Assembly (NCBI RefSeq): GCF_029626025.1
Contig: NZ_JARUBF010000001.1
Span: 4,154,001 to 4,218,000, forward strand
DNA length: 64,000 nt
DNA from: Solwaraspora sp. WMMD406
Lineage (GTDB): Bacteria > Actinomycetota > Actinomycetes > Mycobacteriales > Micromonosporaceae
Reading direction: 5' to 3'
Shown here: positions 1 to 8,521 of the stretch, piece after piece
Layout: the number at the start of each line of letters is the position of its first letter
How positions within the stretch are numbered: the stretch's first letter is position 1
Made by a program: the position numbers and the translations under genes
Notes under the pieces: model-generated
Databases searched by the model: none
Told to the model about the DNA's origin: nothing
Seen by the model: only the letters and a program-made list of their open reading frames with translations

Positions 1-942
1 TGCGCTGTCGGCCTGAGGCGGCTCGGCGTTGCCGGGGGTGGTCACCACCAGCGGCGCGGCACCGCTCGGGTGCATGATGGTGTCACCCGGGCGCGGCACG
101 GCGTCGCCCGGTCGTACGGCGCCACCCGGGCGCATGATGGTGTCGCGCGGGCGCGTGGCCGTGTCGGCCGGGCGCGCGGCCGCCATGGCAGTGGCTGCCG
201 CCGCCGACGCGGGGCGCGGCGGCACCGCTGGCCGCTGTGCCGCCGCCGGCCGGGGCCGGGACTCGGGCTGAGTCCGGGCCGGTGTCGCCGGCAGCCGGGC
301 CGGGGCGGTGGTCCTGCCACGGCGCAACACCAGTACGGCGAGCGCGAACAGACCGATCGCGGCCATCGCGGCACCACCACGGATCAGCAGCTCCGAGCGT
401 CGGTCTGGTGCGGCGACGGCGGTGTCGCGGGGTTCCCGGGGCGACACGTCGGGCACCGGAGTGGGCAGCGGTCCGTACCGGACGCCCGCGCCCCGCGCGT
501 CGTCTGGCAGCCGCAGCACCCATCCCGGCTCCACCCGCGTCGGGTCGGTCAACTCACCTCCGTCGGGCTGCACCCGGCCCACGTTGAGGTCGAATATCTC
601 CCGATAACGGCGACCGTCACCGAGCGTACGGGCGGCGATGGCGAACAGGAAGTCCCGTTCTCCGCCCGGCAGTTCCTCGACGACGTAGTACCGCACGTTC
701 GCGCCGGATTCCCCGTCGGACGGTGTCGTGGCGTCCGTGGTCGCCGACCGGGCCGGCGTGGGCCCGCTGGGCTCGGTGGGCCCGCCGGGCGCGACCGCCA
801 ACGGCTCCACCAGAGACACCAACCGCTCGTACGGTGACTGTGGAGCGGTCCCGGCAGCGCCGGTGATGACGGTCATCGGGCCGAGCAGAGCCAACCCGGC
901 CAGGGCCGGCACCATCTGCCAGGCCCACCAACGCTGCCGCAT
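1..942 (-). CDS. Membrane protein with LysM-like module and Pro/Arg-rich tail (3' end outside window)
   Basis: The frame is open from ATG 942 to the left edge without a stop, so the C-terminus lies outside the window. A GGGAG lies 8 nt before the start. The protein has an N-terminal hydrophobic segment (about residues 7–30, signal or anchor) and a Ser/Thr/Pro linker. A LysM-like module follows (about 88–165: YYVV, EIFDLN.GR.QP, PGW..RLP). A single transmembrane helix comes next, then a cytosolic tail of degenerate repeats (RPxDTIMRPG-like). The module is clearly homologous to the N-terminal module of the divergent mycosin-like gene at 1131. Such pairs can occur near type VII secretion loci, but no ecc gene is visible here, so that link is inference. 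Confidence 0.8.
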   Translation of the reverse strand, partial: MRQRWWAWQMVPALAGLALLGPMTVITGAAGTAPQSPYERLVSLVEPLAVAPGGPTEPSGPTPARSATTDATTPSDGESGANVRYYVVEELPGGERDFLFAIAARTLGDGRRYREIFDLNVGRVQPDGGELTDPTRVEPGWVLRLPDDARGAGVRYGPLPTPVPDVSPREPRDTAVAAPDRRSELLIRGGAAMAAIGLFALAVLVLRRGRTTAPARLPATPARTQPESRPRPAAAQRPAVPPRPASAAAATAMAAARPADTATRPRDTIMRPGGAVRPGDAVPRPGDTIMHPSGAAPLVVTTPGNAEPPQADSA

Positions 943-1020
943 GTCCACTCCCGCTGCCGCGCGGGACCACCCCGCCGGCCGTACCGATCCTGTCAAGCTG
1001 GAACGAAGCAGCATATGCCC

Positions 1021-1056
1021 AGGTTCACGGCGGACTTCCCTAGCTGTCGTGAACCT
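1021..1056. promoter_or_regulatory. Inverted repeat between divergent genes
   Basis: AGGTTCACG (1021–1029) and its exact reverse complement CGTGAACCT (1048–1056) flank 18 nt in the 188-bp space between two divergent, module-sharing genes. It could be a shared operator; the regulator is unknown. Confidence 0.4.
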
Positions 1057-1130
1057 AGGGCACCGCGCTGTCGTCCTTGCCGTAGCGGATCGCCGGCTCA
1101 CCGGCACCCGACACGAGGAGGAACGTGCGC

Positions 1131-2978
1131 ATGAGGACGCGGGTGGGACGTGCGATGGCCGTACTCGGCCTGTTGCTTGTCGTCGTGACCGCCGGTCAGA
1201 TCGGCGTCGGTTCGCTCAGCCCCGGGGCCGCGACCGCCGGCGCACCGGAGCCCGGCCCGTCGGGCAGCTACCAGCTGTACTACGTGGTCGCCGCCAGCCA
1301 CGAAGGACGTCCGGAGAACCTGTGGCTGATTGCGAGCCGACTGCTCGGCGACGCTGACCGGGCCACGGAGATTTTCGATCTCAACGCGGGCCGCCCACAG
1401 CCGACCGGTGGCGCTCTGGTCGATCCGAGCGTGCTGCGTCCCGGCTGGGAACTCCTGCTGCCCTGGGACGCGGTCGGCGACGGGGTCCGGTACGGCCATC
1501 TGTCGCCGGTGGGCCCGCCGTCGACGCCGACGCCTCGGCCGTCCGGCGACCCCTCGGGCGGCCAGCCGACGCCGAGGCCGCCGGCCGCCGACCCGAACGC
1601 CGGTCAGCCCGGCGCGGGATCCCCACCCCGGTCACCCGGCGCGGGCTCGTCGCCGTCGGCGTCACCCGGCCCGTCGGCGTCCCTGTCACCGACGCCGTCG
1701 GTGGCGGCGGCTCCGACCCGGCCGGCGGGAGGCGGGGTCGCCTCGGGTGCGCTGCCCTGGTCGACGTCGGGATGTCAGGCCAGCCTGGCGGACTGGGGGC
1801 AGCCGTGGCCGGCGCTGGACGAGGCGTGGTCGCGCAGTCGTGGCTCCGGGGTCACCGTCGCCGTCGTCGATTCGGGTGTGGACGCCACGCTGCCGGAACT
1901 CACCGGCCGGGTCACCGCTGGCGCGGACATCGTGACCGGAGCCGGCCGGGCCGGCACCGACTGCCTGGGCACCGGTACGGCGATCGCGGGCATCGTGGCC
2001 GCCGACGCCAGCGCGGGAGCCCGCAGCGGGGTGGCACCGGAGGCCAGTGTGCTGCCGATCCGGTTGGTCGACACCACGCCGCAGGCACGCCTGGTCGACC
2101 AGGTCACCGCGATCGAGGTGGCCCTGTCCACCGGAGCCCGGGTGCTGGTGCTCGGCAACTACCTCGACCTGTCCGATCCGCAGGTCAACCAGGCGATCGC
2201 CGCTTCGGCCGAGCACGACGTCGTGGTCGTCGTACCGGCCCGTCTCGACGCCGCGGCGGAGTCGGTACCCGGACCGCCGGGATCGGTGCTGCGGGTCGGA
2301 GCCGTCGACGAGCAGGGCCGGCCGGTGGCCGAGTATCCGGTCGGTGAGGTGGACGTCGTGGCGGCGTCTGTCACCGGCGCCGATCCGGCGGCCGCCACGA
2401 TGTACGCGACCGCGTACGTCGCCGGAGTCGCCGCCCTGATCCGCGCCGCGGATCCGGACCTGTCCGCCGAGCAGGTGGTGCAGCAGGTCAGCGAGACGTC
2501 GCGGTTGTCCAGTACGGCCGGTCGCGACGATGTGCTCGGCTGGGGGAGTGTCGACCCGGTCGCGGCGGTGAGCACGGTGAGTGGTGCCTCGGCCGGGCGG
2601 GAGGCATCGGAGGGGGATCGCGACGGCGACTCGGCGGGGTGGCCCTTGGCTGTCGCGTCGGTCGTTCTGGTGATCCTGGGCGCCCTCTTCTGGGCCCGCC
2701 GCAAGCTCGCGGCCGACGCGTCGGCTGACGCGACAGCCGACGAGCCGGCCGACGCGACGGTCCAGCCCGACGACGGTGCGGTGTCCTTCACCAGCGACAC
2801 CGGGTGGCGCGACGACGATCGGACGCTGCCCGGTGCGGAGACGGACGGTGTCGGCGCTGGCGTGTCGCCGGGGCCAGGACGGCCGGGCGCGTTCGCCGGG
2901 CCCACGTCCGGCATGCCCGCCGAGCGGTCAGCAGTGGCCGAACGGCCCTCTGCTCCGGGCGCGGTCGCCGAGAAGTAG
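1131..2978 (+). CDS. Mycosin-like subtilase (MycP family) with lost catalytic residues
   Basis: ATG 1131 follows GAGGAGGA (1115–1122) by 8 nt; GTG 1125 is the alternative. The 615-aa product has a signal/anchor helix, a LysM-like module (about 40–125), a Pro-rich linker, a peptidase S8 fold (about 205–480), a transmembrane helix (about 504–526) and a cytosolic tail. This is the mycosin plan, except that the extra LysM module is unusual. The Asp motif (VVDSGVD, Asp247) is kept. The His motif reads GTGT instead of GHGT (Thr281). The Ser motif reads ATMYATAYVAG instead of GTSYATAYVAG (Met424). The oxyanion Asn region reads VPARL. It is therefore predicted to be proteolytically dead. Mycosins are known to stabilise type VII membrane complexes independently of proteolysis, so a structural role is plausible. 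Confidence 0.85.
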   Translation: MRTRVGRAMAVLGLLLVVVTAGQIGVGSLSPGAATAGAPEPGPSGSYQLYYVVAASHEGRPENLWLIASRLLGDADRATEIFDLNAGRPQPTGGALVDPSVLRPGWELLLPWDAVGDGVRYGHLSPVGPPSTPTPRPSGDPSGGQPTPRPPAADPNAGQPGAGSPPRSPGAGSSPSASPGPSASLSPTPSVAAAPTRPAGGGVASGALPWSTSGCQASLADWGQPWPALDEAWSRSRGSGVTVAVVDSGVDATLPELTGRVTAGADIVTGAGRAGTDCLGTGTAIAGIVAADASAGARSGVAPEASVLPIRLVDTTPQARLVDQVTAIEVALSTGARVLVLGNYLDLSDPQVNQAIAASAEHDVVVVVPARLDAAAESVPGPPGSVLRVGAVDEQGRPVAEYPVGEVDVVAASVTGADPAAATMYATAYVAGVAALIRAADPDLSAEQVVQQVSETSRLSSTAGRDDVLGWGSVDPVAAVSTVSGASAGREASEGDRDGDSAGWPLAVASVVLVILGALFWARRKLAADASADATADEPADATVQPDDGAVSFTSDTGWRDDDRTLPGAETDGVGAGVSPGPGRPGAFAGPTSGMPAERSAVAERPSAPGAVAEK

Positions 2979-3003
2979 GTATCGCTCCGGGCGCGGTTGC
3001 CGA
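2952..3003. repeat. Short duplication of a gene 3' end
   Basis: A 20-bp sequence at 2952–2971 recurs with one mismatch at 2984–3003, each copy followed within a few bases by a TAG. The terminal codons and stop of the mycosin-like gene were apparently duplicated in tandem. Confidence 0.5.
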
Positions 3004-3024
3004 ATAGACACCACTCCTGGCCGA

Positions 3025-3051
3025 CCGGGGGACGACGATGGCGTCCCCCGG
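3025..3051. terminator. Hairpin between convergent genes
   Basis: CCGGGGGACG (3025–3034) pairs perfectly with CGTCCCCCGG (3042–3051) across a 7-nt loop, between two convergent stop codons. There is no T-tract, which is usual for hairpins in high-GC actinobacteria. Confidence 0.55.
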
Positions 3052-3066
3052 CCGGGGCGCGGTACC

Positions 3067-4716
3067 TCAGCGGCGGCTCCAGCTCTGGTTGGGCTGGCCC
3101 ATGCACGGCCAGAGGACCAGCCGGGTGCCGTCGGCGGTCTGTCCGTCGTAGACGTCCACGCACATCAGCTTCCCGTGGCGTTCGGATGCCTTGAGGGAGG
3201 TCAGGTCGTCGGCGCCGTTGAGGTAGAAGTGTTGCGCGGTGGTGCCGTTGCACTTCGCGGTGCCGATCCTGATGCCCTCGTCGGTGCGGCCGTTCTCCAG
3301 GTCCATGCACATGCCCTGCGCGCGGATCGTCTTGTCCGACTTGAACTCCCACAGCTGGTTGGCCGCCCCGGTGCAGGTGGCGATGGTCAACGCGACGTTG
3401 CCGGTGGCGTCGGGCCGGGCGTGCTGGGTCAGGCACTTGTTGGACTTGTGGTTGACGATCAGCCAACTTGTCTTCGGTGCCGGTGTGCTCGGTTTCGGCT
3501 TCGCCACAGCGGTGGTCGGCGCCGGGTCGGGGGCCGGGGACTTCGGCGCGGCCGGCGGGCCGGTGGTGGCGGGCGCGGCTGCCGGCGGCGGCGTGCCGGC
3601 CGGGCTGACGGTCGGGCTCGGTTCCGGTGATCCGGCGACCGCGAGTCGCCGGTCGTCGGCGTAGAACGTCTCGTGTTCGCGGACCAGTTGGGTGAAGCCG
3701 GCCAGGCCGGCGGAGTCCTCGACGTCCCCGGCGGTCTGGATGGTGCCGGCACCCCAGTGGAACGCCGCCAGCGCCAGCGGATACGGGTCGTCGCTGACCG
3801 GCGTCAGTTCTTCCACGAGGCGGCACATGGTGCGTCCGAGCGCGGGGATCGCGACCTGCGCGTCCCACGGGGTGGCCGTACCGGCGGCCTGCACGTACTG
3901 CACCCACACCTGTGGCAGGAACTGGGCGATGCCCTGGCCGCCGGTCGGGCCGAGCAGGTTGGGGTCGAATCCGGACTGTGCCATGATCTGCGCGGCGATC
4001 CGGGCCGGAGTGATGGTGGGGCAGACGTTCCCGGCGGCGAGGACCGCCTCCAGGTAGACGTCGGGCACGGCGATCGCGGCGGTGCGTTCGACCGGCGACG
4101 GCGTCGCGACGACCTGGTACGGGGCCCGGCCGGTGGGGTCGACGCGGGCGCCGCCGAAGGCCGGATCGAGGGCGTACCACTGGGCGTATCGTTCGACGGT
4201 GGCCACGTAGTCGTCGGCGGCCACCGGGATGCCGGCGGCGGCCTGGACCGCCGGTACGCCCAGCTGGTGTGCGGCGAGTGCGAGTCGCCACGGGTCGCCG
4301 GGGACCTGGGCGATCCGGAGCTGTCCGACCAGTTGGCACATGTGTCGGGCGAGGGCGTGGATGCTGGCACCCCGGTCGGTGAGTCTGGCCTGCGGCCAGG
4401 GGGCCCAGCGTCGCCACACCGGGTCGGTGAGGCCGGCGACGCCCTTGCCGCCGGTGGCGGTGATCGCCTGCACCGGTTCGGACTTGAACTGCGACGCGGT
4501 CATCAGTTGGCCGGCCAGCCGGGCCGGGGTCAACGCCGGGCAGGACCGGGCGGCGGCCACGATGACCTGCTGGTCGGCGGCGGGCACGTCGGAGCCTTGC
4601 AGCATGCCGGCTGCTTCGGCGGCGGTGAACTGCACCGACGCGGCCATGGTGCACATCGCGGCGGCGGACAACACCACGCCGGCGATCACCCGGCGGGCAC
4701 TGGTCGTCAGTCTCAC
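3067..4716 (-). CDS. Secreted protein with two transglycosylase-like domains and a ricin-type lectin domain
   Basis: GTG 4716 follows GAGGAG by 5 nt. The 549-aa product has a Sec signal peptide, two tandem lysozyme/SLT-like repeats (about 40–180 and 215–355), a Pro/Ala linker (about 370–415) and a C-terminal ricin B / CBM13 beta-trefoil with QxW-type motifs (NQLWEF, NQSW). The second SLT repeat has the family's GGQGIAQF segment, but the usual catalytic Glu (ESGF) is Gln (QSGF). The first repeat is more degenerate (ASQF). The fold suggests cell-wall or chitin-like glycan binding. Catalysis is doubtful by sequence, so a glycan-binding role is possible. It is divergent from the neighbouring subtilase. 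Confidence 0.75.
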   Translation of the reverse strand: MRLTTSARRVIAGVVLSAAAMCTMAASVQFTAAEAAGMLQGSDVPAADQQVIVAAARSCPALTPARLAGQLMTASQFKSEPVQAITATGGKGVAGLTDPVWRRWAPWPQARLTDRGASIHALARHMCQLVGQLRIAQVPGDPWRLALAAHQLGVPAVQAAAGIPVAADDYVATVERYAQWYALDPAFGGARVDPTGRAPYQVVATPSPVERTAAIAVPDVYLEAVLAAGNVCPTITPARIAAQIMAQSGFDPNLLGPTGGQGIAQFLPQVWVQYVQAAGTATPWDAQVAIPALGRTMCRLVEELTPVSDDPYPLALAAFHWGAGTIQTAGDVEDSAGLAGFTQLVREHETFYADDRRLAVAGSPEPSPTVSPAGTPPPAAAPATTGPPAAPKSPAPDPAPTTAVAKPKPSTPAPKTSWLIVNHKSNKCLTQHARPDATGNVALTIATCTGAANQLWEFKSDKTIRAQGMCMDLENGRTDEGIRIGTAKCNGTTAQHFYLNGADDLTSLKASERHGKLMCVDVYDGQTADGTRLVLWPCMGQPNQSWSRR

Positions 4717-4887
4717 GTCGACTCCTCGTCAGCGGCTGGCATCACCGCAAGGACGATCGACGGTGGGGCGAGGTTCACGCCGTACGCCCGGTCTCGGGTT
4801 TTTCCCGACGGCGCTGTCGCCGTTCGCGAGCAGGAGGTGGCGTAGATCCGCCTGACGTCCTGTACAGACGTCCATCGGGGAGGTTTG

Positions 4888-6378
4888 GTGACACGATCCA
4901 GAAGACTGGCGGCGGCCGGCACGGCCGCCGTGCTCGTGCCGGGGCTCGGCCAGCCCGCGGCCGGGCTGGCACCGACCGGCGGGGATTCCGCTGATGGCGG
5001 CGGTGTCGCGGCCGGGAGCCGGCAGCCGCTCGGCGAGCGCACCACGGTCACACTGATCACCGGTGACCGGGTCGTCGTGACCGGTGCCGCATCGGCGGCG
5101 ATCCAGCCGGCTGCCGGCCGCGCAGACATGCAGTTCCGCAGCTACCGCGTCAAGGGGGACCTGCACGTCGTACCCCGGGACGCGATGCCCCTGATCCAGG
5201 CCGGCACGCTGGACCGACGGCTGTTCGACCTCACCAAGCTCATCGAGTACGGCTACCACGACGCGGCGCGCGCCGACCTGCCGCTGATCCTGACCCGTCC
5301 CGACGGCGCGGCGGCACGCGGCGCGGCCCAGCCGGACGGCGTCGAGGCGCGGCGGGACCTGCCGGCGATCGACGGCGCGGCGGTCACCGCCGACAAGGCG
5401 ACCATCGCCGACCTGTGGTCCACGGTGGCCGGCGGTGTCGCGGCCCGCGCGCAGGTCACCGGCATCGAACGGATCTGGCTGGACGGCCGGCGGGAGATGC
5501 TGATGGACCGCAGCGTCGCGCAGATCGGTGCGCCGGCGGCGTACGACGCCGGGTTCACCGGCGAAGGCGTCACCGTCGGCGTCATGGACAGCGGCGTCGA
5601 CGTCGAGCACCCTGACCTGGCCGACGTGGTCATCGAGACCCGCAACTTCACCGACGCGCCGGAAGACGGCGACATCGCCGGCCACGGCACCCACGTCGCC
5701 TCGATCATCGCCGGCAGCGGAGCTGCCTCCGGGGGTAAGTACCGGGGCGTCGCCCCGGACGCGAAGATCATCTCCGCGAAGGTCTGCCCCGGTTCCTTCT
5801 GCGACGACTCCGCCATGATCGACGCGATGCACTGGCTCGCGGTGGAGAAGCAGGCCACGGTCGTCAACATCAGCATCGGCGGCGGCGACGGACCCGAGAT
5901 CGACCCCCTCGAGGAAGCGGTCAACACCCTCACCGCGCAGACCGGCACCTTGTTCGTCATCTCCGCCGGCAACGCCGGTGCCGACCGTACGATCGGCTCG
6001 CCGGGCAGCGCCGACGCCGCGCTGACCGTCGGCGCGGTCGACCGCGACGACTCCCTCGCCGACTTCTCCAGCCGGGGCCCCCGGGTCGGTGACGACGCCG
6101 TCAAGCCCGACATCACCGCCCCCGGCGTCGACATCGTCGCCGCCCGCGCACAGGGCACCACACTGGACATCCCGATCGACGAACACTACGTCTCCGCGCC
6201 GGGTACGTCGATGTCCGCGCCGCACGTCACCGGCGCCGTCGCGCTGCTCGCCCAGCAGCAGCCGGGCTGGACCGCGCAGCAGTTCAAGTCGACCCTGCGT
6301 TCCTGCTTCTCGACATCATCGATACCCGGACTCCGCGCCAAGGTGCTGTCGTCCGCGACAACCTCCTGGGCGGCCTGA
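4888..6378 (+). CDS. Secreted subtilisin-like serine protease, C-terminally truncated
   Basis: GTG 4888 follows GGGGAGG (4877–4883). The protein has a signal peptide, a propeptide region (about 45–190) and a peptidase S8 domain with an intact active site: Asp234 (MDSGVD), His266 (GHGTHVA), Asn362 (SAGN) and Ser441 (GTSMSAPH). The homology stops abruptly at about residue 470 (FKSTLR), just after the helix following Ser. The last 26 residues are read from the wrong frame of an unrelated NACHT relic starting near 6300. Relatives of this type are usually about twice as long, with a large C-terminal region that is missing here. The catalytic fold is nearly complete, so it may or may not be active. 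Confidence 0.8.
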   Translation: MTRSRRLAAAGTAAVLVPGLGQPAAGLAPTGGDSADGGGVAAGSRQPLGERTTVTLITGDRVVVTGAASAAIQPAAGRADMQFRSYRVKGDLHVVPRDAMPLIQAGTLDRRLFDLTKLIEYGYHDAARADLPLILTRPDGAAARGAAQPDGVEARRDLPAIDGAAVTADKATIADLWSTVAGGVAARAQVTGIERIWLDGRREMLMDRSVAQIGAPAAYDAGFTGEGVTVGVMDSGVDVEHPDLADVVIETRNFTDAPEDGDIAGHGTHVASIIAGSGAASGGKYRGVAPDAKIISAKVCPGSFCDDSAMIDAMHWLAVEKQATVVNISIGGGDGPEIDPLEEAVNTLTAQTGTLFVISAGNAGADRTIGSPGSADAALTVGAVDRDDSLADFSSRGPRVGDDAVKPDITAPGVDIVAARAQGTTLDIPIDEHYVSAPGTSMSAPHVTGAVALLAQQQPGWTAQQFKSTLRSCFSTSSIPGLRAKVLSSATTSWAA

Positions 6379-6730
6379 TCGTCTGCCTCGCGGTCGGAAC
6401 CAGTGTCGCCACCCTGGTCGGATTTGCCGGATATCCGACGGTTGGACATCCAGGATCGATGATCGCTGGCATCGCTGCGGGAGCCGCCGGGGGTTTCACC
6501 CTGGGGTTCACCACTGGGCCCTCGGGGGGCTCGTCGGCTCCCGCTATCTGTTGCTACTGACATTGAGCCGGCGCCGCAGCGGACACTGGCTGCCGTGGCG
6601 GTTGAAACGCTTTCTGGATCTCTGTTATAGAGCGGGACTGCTTCGCATCGCCGGGCTGGGCTACCAGTTTCGTCACCGGGAGCTGCAGGACTATCTCGCG
6701 GCGAACCCCGCGCCCCGAGCTCCTGACTAG
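6300..6730 (+). pseudogene. C-terminal relic of a NACHT-type ATPase, frameshifted
   Basis: Frame 6300 reads a juxtamembrane and glycine-rich membrane segment (VVRDNLLGGLIVCL … GIAAGAAGG). At the G-run near 6516–6518 the homology jumps frame. Restoring one base gives TTGALGGLVGSRYLLLLTL, then the typical ending of actinobacterial NACHT proteins: LPWRLKRFLD … YQFRHRELQDYLA, with a stop at 6728–6730. There is no start, P-loop or NACHT core, so only the last ~140 residues remain. It is fused directly onto the truncated subtilase. Confidence 0.65.
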
Positions 6731-6903
6731 CGCCGGATCAGACGAGGCGTGCACCAGCATCGTGGCGGTGGACACGCACGATCTCGAGGCCAGCGAGATC
6801 CTCAGCCTTTGTCGTCGCCGTGGCTGCCGCATCGACGCCACGCTGGCGGCCGTGGTAACGGCTGGATCACCGGGAGCAGGCCTGAGCGCTCGCCACCCTG
6901 ATC

Positions 6904-7149
6904 GTGGCCCGTGAGCAGGAGGACGGTTGGGAGGCCGAGCGGCTGGTGCCGCTGGCCGCCGGTCTGCGTGAGGTGCTGCCGCGGGTGAAGCAGTGGCACA
7001 GCGAGTTCGACCCTGCGTGGAGTGCGTCGCCGGCTGACATCTACGCCGGCTTCCTCGACGAGACCACCAACCGGCTGCACCTGACCGACGAGGCGTTGAC
7101 CTCCTGGCGTCCGCCGAAGGCGACCCGGGGCCGCAAAGCGAAGGTGTGA
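6904..7149 (+). pseudogene. C-terminal fragment resembling PglX-type (BREX-2) methyltransferase
   Basis: An 81-aa frame (LVPLAAGL, LPRVKQWHSEFDP, LTDEALTSWRPP, basic end) resembles from memory the conserved C-terminal domain of large PglX-like adenine methyltransferases of BREX type 2. The frame upstream is interrupted by stops (TGA at 6883) and no methyltransferase core is present. I read it as a 3' remnant beside the NACHT relic. The family assignment is from motif memory only. It could instead be an independent small hypothetical gene starting at GTG 6904. Confidence 0.4.
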
Positions 7150-7188
7150 CGCTGCGGCGATAGGTAGCGATGGGCTGCCGAAGACTCA

Positions 7189-7224
7189 GGAGCCCCGCCC
7201 GGCGTTGCCGCTAGGCGGGGCTCC
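7189..7224. terminator. Hairpin between convergent genes
   Basis: GGAGCCCCGCC (7189–7199) pairs perfectly with GGCGGGGCTCC (7214–7224), loop 14 nt. It lies between the rightward PglX-like fragment and the leftward DUF397 gene. Confidence 0.6.
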
Positions 7225-7262
7225 GATGTGTCTGGGCCGGTCGGTCGAGGTGGCCGGCGCGT

Positions 7263-7442
7263 TCAGCGGGTGGTGGTCACCTCGGTGATGAACGACCGCC
7301 AGGCGGCCGGCGCGAAAGCGAGAGTGCCGCCGTCGCGGTCCTTGGTGTCCCGGACGAACACCCGACCGGGCAGGTTCTCGGCGACCTCGATGCAGCCCTG
7401 GGTGTCGCTGTGCGTGCTCTTGTGCCAGCGTGCGCCGGTCAT
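7263..7442 (-). CDS. DUF397 protein
   Basis: This 59-aa protein shows the DUF397 signature (W.KST.S, CIEVAE, V.VRDTKD, L.F....W..F). The start ATG 7442 overlaps the stop of the upstream regulator gene in an ATGA. The ATG at 7448 is an alternative. DUF397 proteins typically pair with XRE/DUF5753 regulators in actinomycetes, and some such pairs influence development. The partner here carries a nonsense mutation. Confidence 0.85.
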   Translation of the reverse strand: MTGARWHKSTHSDTQGCIEVAENLPGRVFVRDTKDRDGGTLAFAPAAWRSFITEVTTTR

Positions 7443-8236
7443 GTCCATTTTTCAGCCGTCCTCATGATCAGTTCTAGGCTCTGATGGCTCGGCAGAGCGT
7501 ACCCCCGGATCGCTTCCCAGGTCTGCTCAAGCTCTGCGGTGTCGCCGGGCGCTTCGACCACCTTGCCGCGCAGGTGACCTTCCACGTAGCCGACCGTCCG
7601 GCCTTCCACGGTGGCGAGAACGAATCCGCCGTCCACACCAGGGTAGGCACCGGTCGACAGCGGGATCACGTGTATCTGGATGTTGGGGCGTTCGGCCGCC
7701 TCAGCGAGCGCGGTGAGCTGCTGGTGCATGACCTCCGGCCCGCCGACACCACGCTGCAACAACGCCTCGTCGATGACGGCGACCAGGTGGCACGGGTTCG
7801 ACTCGCGGTTGACAATCTCTTGCCGTCCGATCCGAGTGGAGATCGCGGTTTCCATGGCCTCGCCGTGAATGCCGTAGGTCGTGAGGACCGCTCGCGCGTA
7901 CGCCTCGGTCTGCACCAGTCCGGGAACGACCAGCGGTTGGAAGGCGCGGAGCAGGCTCGCCTGGCGCTCGTACGCGATGAACGGTTTGAACCAGACGGGT
8001 GCGTGTTCGCCGATGACGAACTGGCGGTAGAACTTCATGAAGGTGGTGCCGAAGACCTTGTCCACCATGCCCAGGTAGTTGGGGAGGGCGGGGCGTTCGC
8101 CGCGTTCGATGGAGCCGACGTGGTTCGCGGAGAAGTGGATACGTTCGCCCCAGGACTCCTGGGTGAGACTCATCGACTCGCGCACTCAGCGGAGTTCGGA
8201 TATCAGATATTCGCTGCCGCTCACAAGTCCTCGCAT
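7439..8236 (-). pseudogene. XRE/DUF5753 regulator with in-frame stop in its HTH
   Basis: Reading from ATG 8236, the frame gives GSEYLISELR, then a TGA (8186–8188), then VRESMSLTQESWGERI … HVGSIERGERP and a full DUF5753 region to 7439. Family members read LR-R-[LV]RE at this point, so one codon, probably CGA, appears to have become TGA. A GTG directly after the stop (8183–8185) could restart translation, but the product would lack HTH helix 1. The gene is translationally coupled to the DUF397 gene. Confidence 0.65.
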
Positions 8237-8521
8237 CCCTCGGATTCTCGTACGCCGGCGGCCGAGGTGTCGCCGCAGGCGTCCCCGATGTGGGTGGTCG
8301 GCGTTCATGTTCCACCACGGCAGACCAGGAGTCCAGGGTGGAATTGTGATGCGTCGGGCGGCTTCATGATCGAGTCGAGGAATTGATCTTCGTGTTTTTA
8401 TCAGAGGCGCGCATCCGTGCGCAAGACTTTCACATCCCTCAGCTTCTCTCGCGGTGACCGCATCCGTGGAAACAGCCACCCGGCGTACACATGGTCGACG
8501 ATCAGGGTTACGTCGACCGCG

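Noticed and set aside
2159-4654. Very long leftward open frame across the mycosin-like and lectin genes
   Set aside because: It is a high-GC shadow frame rich in Arg, Pro and Gly; the recognised domains lie in other frames.
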